Below, in pieces: positions 5,132-6,116 of a DNA stretch of 6,116 bases. Position numbers and translations under genes: made by a program. The first letter of the stretch is position 1. Every line of letters starts with the position of its first letter. The stretch lies in NCBI GenBank assembly GCA_002422205.1, contig DITS01000023.1:1-6116 (forward strand). The letters are read 5' to 3'. This DNA is from Alphaproteobacteria bacterium UBA6178. GTDB lineage: Bacteria > Pseudomonadota > Alphaproteobacteria > Rickettsiales > UBA3002. The notes beneath the pieces are model-generated. The model made no database searches. It was not told where the DNA came from and saw only the letters and a program-made list of their open reading frames with translations.

Positions 5132-6116
5132 ATGGCTGATATAGTCCTACCTGTCGTTGGCGGCGTGACCGGCTTTGTGCTGGGTGGTCCGTCCGGCGCT
5201 GTCCTCGGCGCGAATCTCGGCGGCATGGCGGCGGGGATGTTTTTCCCAAAAACCCAGCGCGTGCAGTTACCGGCGCAAGAAGGACCGCGCCTCGCTGACC
5301 TCCGGGCGCATGTTTCCACCTACGGCAACATGATTCCCAAGGTGTATGGCACAATGCGGCTGGCCGGAAACGTCATCTGGTCAACGGACATTAAGGAAGT
5401 TCGTACCGAAACCACCAGCACGCAGACTTCCAGCGGTGGCGGTAAAGGTGGCGGCGGTGGCGGCGGAAAAACCACCACGAGCCAGACCACGATCACCTAT
5501 AATTATTTCGTCACGCTGGCGATTGCCATTTGTGAGGGTCCGATTGATGAAGTCATCCGCGTATGGGCGGATAGCAAGGTGCTGACGGAAGACGTGCTGT
5601 CGGCCAGCCAAGGCAAATACAACGTGCATTTCGGCGATGAAACGCAGGGCGTGGACGACATCATCGCCAAGTATCTGCCTGCGGGAACCATTCCGGCCTA
5701 TCGTGGCCGCGCCTATGTGGTGATCGAGGACTTTCCGCTGGCTGAATACGGCAACCGCATCCCCAATTTTACGTTTGAGATTCGCTGCACGCTGAAATTC
5801 AGCCCCAGCGTTGAGGAGAAAGTAAAAGACATCGTGATGATTCCGGGTGCTGGCGAGTTCGTCTATAGCACGCAGAACACCACCAAGCAGGATGGCTATT
5901 ACGCCTATTTCGGCGGGGCTTTCACGCCCAGCGGGGAAAAGAAAACCCTCAACATGCACAATTATGAGGGCAAGGCCGATGTGCTGGTGGCTATCGACCA
6001 GCTGATAAAGAACCTGCCGAACCTCGAATGGGTGGCCGTGGTTATCACATGGTTTGCCACTAGCACCGATGCCGGGGCTTGCACCATCATCCCCAAAGTG
6101 GAGTTTCAAGGCACAA
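5132..6116 (+). CDS. GTA TIM-barrel-type tail tip / host specificity protein (3' end outside window)
   Basis: This is the large central baseplate protein of GTA-like tails (orfg15 counterpart), which shapes the tail tip and contributes to host contact. The frame is open for 328 codons to the window edge; relatives exceed 1000 residues, so most of it is missing. The N-terminus carries a glycine-zipper-like hydrophobic stretch (VVGGVTGFVLGGPSGAVLG and onward). The family-typical RLADLRAHVSTYGNMIPKVYG and MRLAGNVIWST follow. Next come a glycine/threonine linker (SSGGGKGGGGGGGKTTT), AICEGPIDEVIRVWADSKVL, and AYVVIEDFPLAEYGNRIPNF. The last visible part (DQLIKNLPNLEWVAVVITWF, then ATSTDAGACTIIPKVEF) matches the start of the GTA TIM-barrel domain. 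The ATG lies 9 bases after the peptidase stop, with AGAG seven bases upstream. Confidence 0.92.
   Translation, partial: MADIVLPVVGGVTGFVLGGPSGAVLGANLGGMAAGMFFPKTQRVQLPAQEGPRLADLRAHVSTYGNMIPKVYGTMRLAGNVIWSTDIKEVRTETTSTQTSSGGGKGGGGGGGKTTTSQTTITYNYFVTLAIAICEGPIDEVIRVWADSKVLTEDVLSASQGKYNVHFGDETQGVDDIIAKYLPAGTIPAYRGRAYVVIEDFPLAEYGNRIPNFTFEIRCTLKFSPSVEEKVKDIVMIPGAGEFVYSTQNTTKQDGYYAYFGGAFTPSGEKKTLNMHNYEGKADVLVAIDQLIKNLPNLEWVAVVITWFATSTDAGACTIIPKVEFQGT

Noticed and set aside
5381..6109. 242-codon minus-strand frame
   Set aside because: It is antisense to the GTA TIM-barrel protein, whose plus-strand sequence matches the family throughout; no domain or ribosome binding site supports the antisense frame.

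Overview
The window is a piece of a siphovirus-type tail operon, from a prophage or a gene-transfer-agent-like element. The best guess for the host is an alphaproteobacterium. The reason is gene order: tape measure protein, DUF2460 distal tail protein, DUF2163 hub protein, NlpC/P60 cell-wall peptidase and GTA TIM-barrel 'host specificity' protein follow one another as in the Rhodobacter capsulatus GTA tail block (orfg11 to orfg15) and in related alphaproteobacterial phages. Nothing in the window identifies the species, and there are no rRNA, tRNA, integrase or CRISPR features.

Layout. Positions 1-1859 (+): tape measure gene, open at the left edge of the window. Positions 1854-3118 (-): a three-gene cassette on the opposite strand, read right to left. 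It encodes a HTH regulator of the 'mobile mystery protein A' type, a Fic-domain enzyme of the 'mobile mystery protein B' type, and a 71-residue protein with one C-terminal membrane segment. Positions 3119-3199: the only real intergenic gap, with a good sigma70-type promoter for the cassette. Positions 3200-6116 (+): DUF2460, DUF2163, NlpC/P60 and the GTA TIM-barrel protein, tightly packed with ATGA or short overlaps; the last gene runs off the right edge.

How the parts fit. The plus-strand genes build the tail. The tape measure sets its length, DUF2460 and DUF2163 form the distal tail ring and iron-sulfur hub, the peptidase opens the cell wall, and the large last protein forms the central baseplate and tip. 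The minus-strand cassette has no evident structural role. It looks like an accessory insertion (a moron or toxin-antitoxin-like unit) placed between two tail genes that are normally adjacent.

The left junction keeps what looks like an abandoned translation start: a strong GGAGG followed by an ATG that overlaps the tape measure stop as ATGA. This suggests that the DUF2460 gene was once coupled there and was pushed about 1.3 kb downstream. The most interesting items are the cassette itself, its unnamed small membrane protein, the Asn at the usual acidic position of the Fic motif, and the junction scar.
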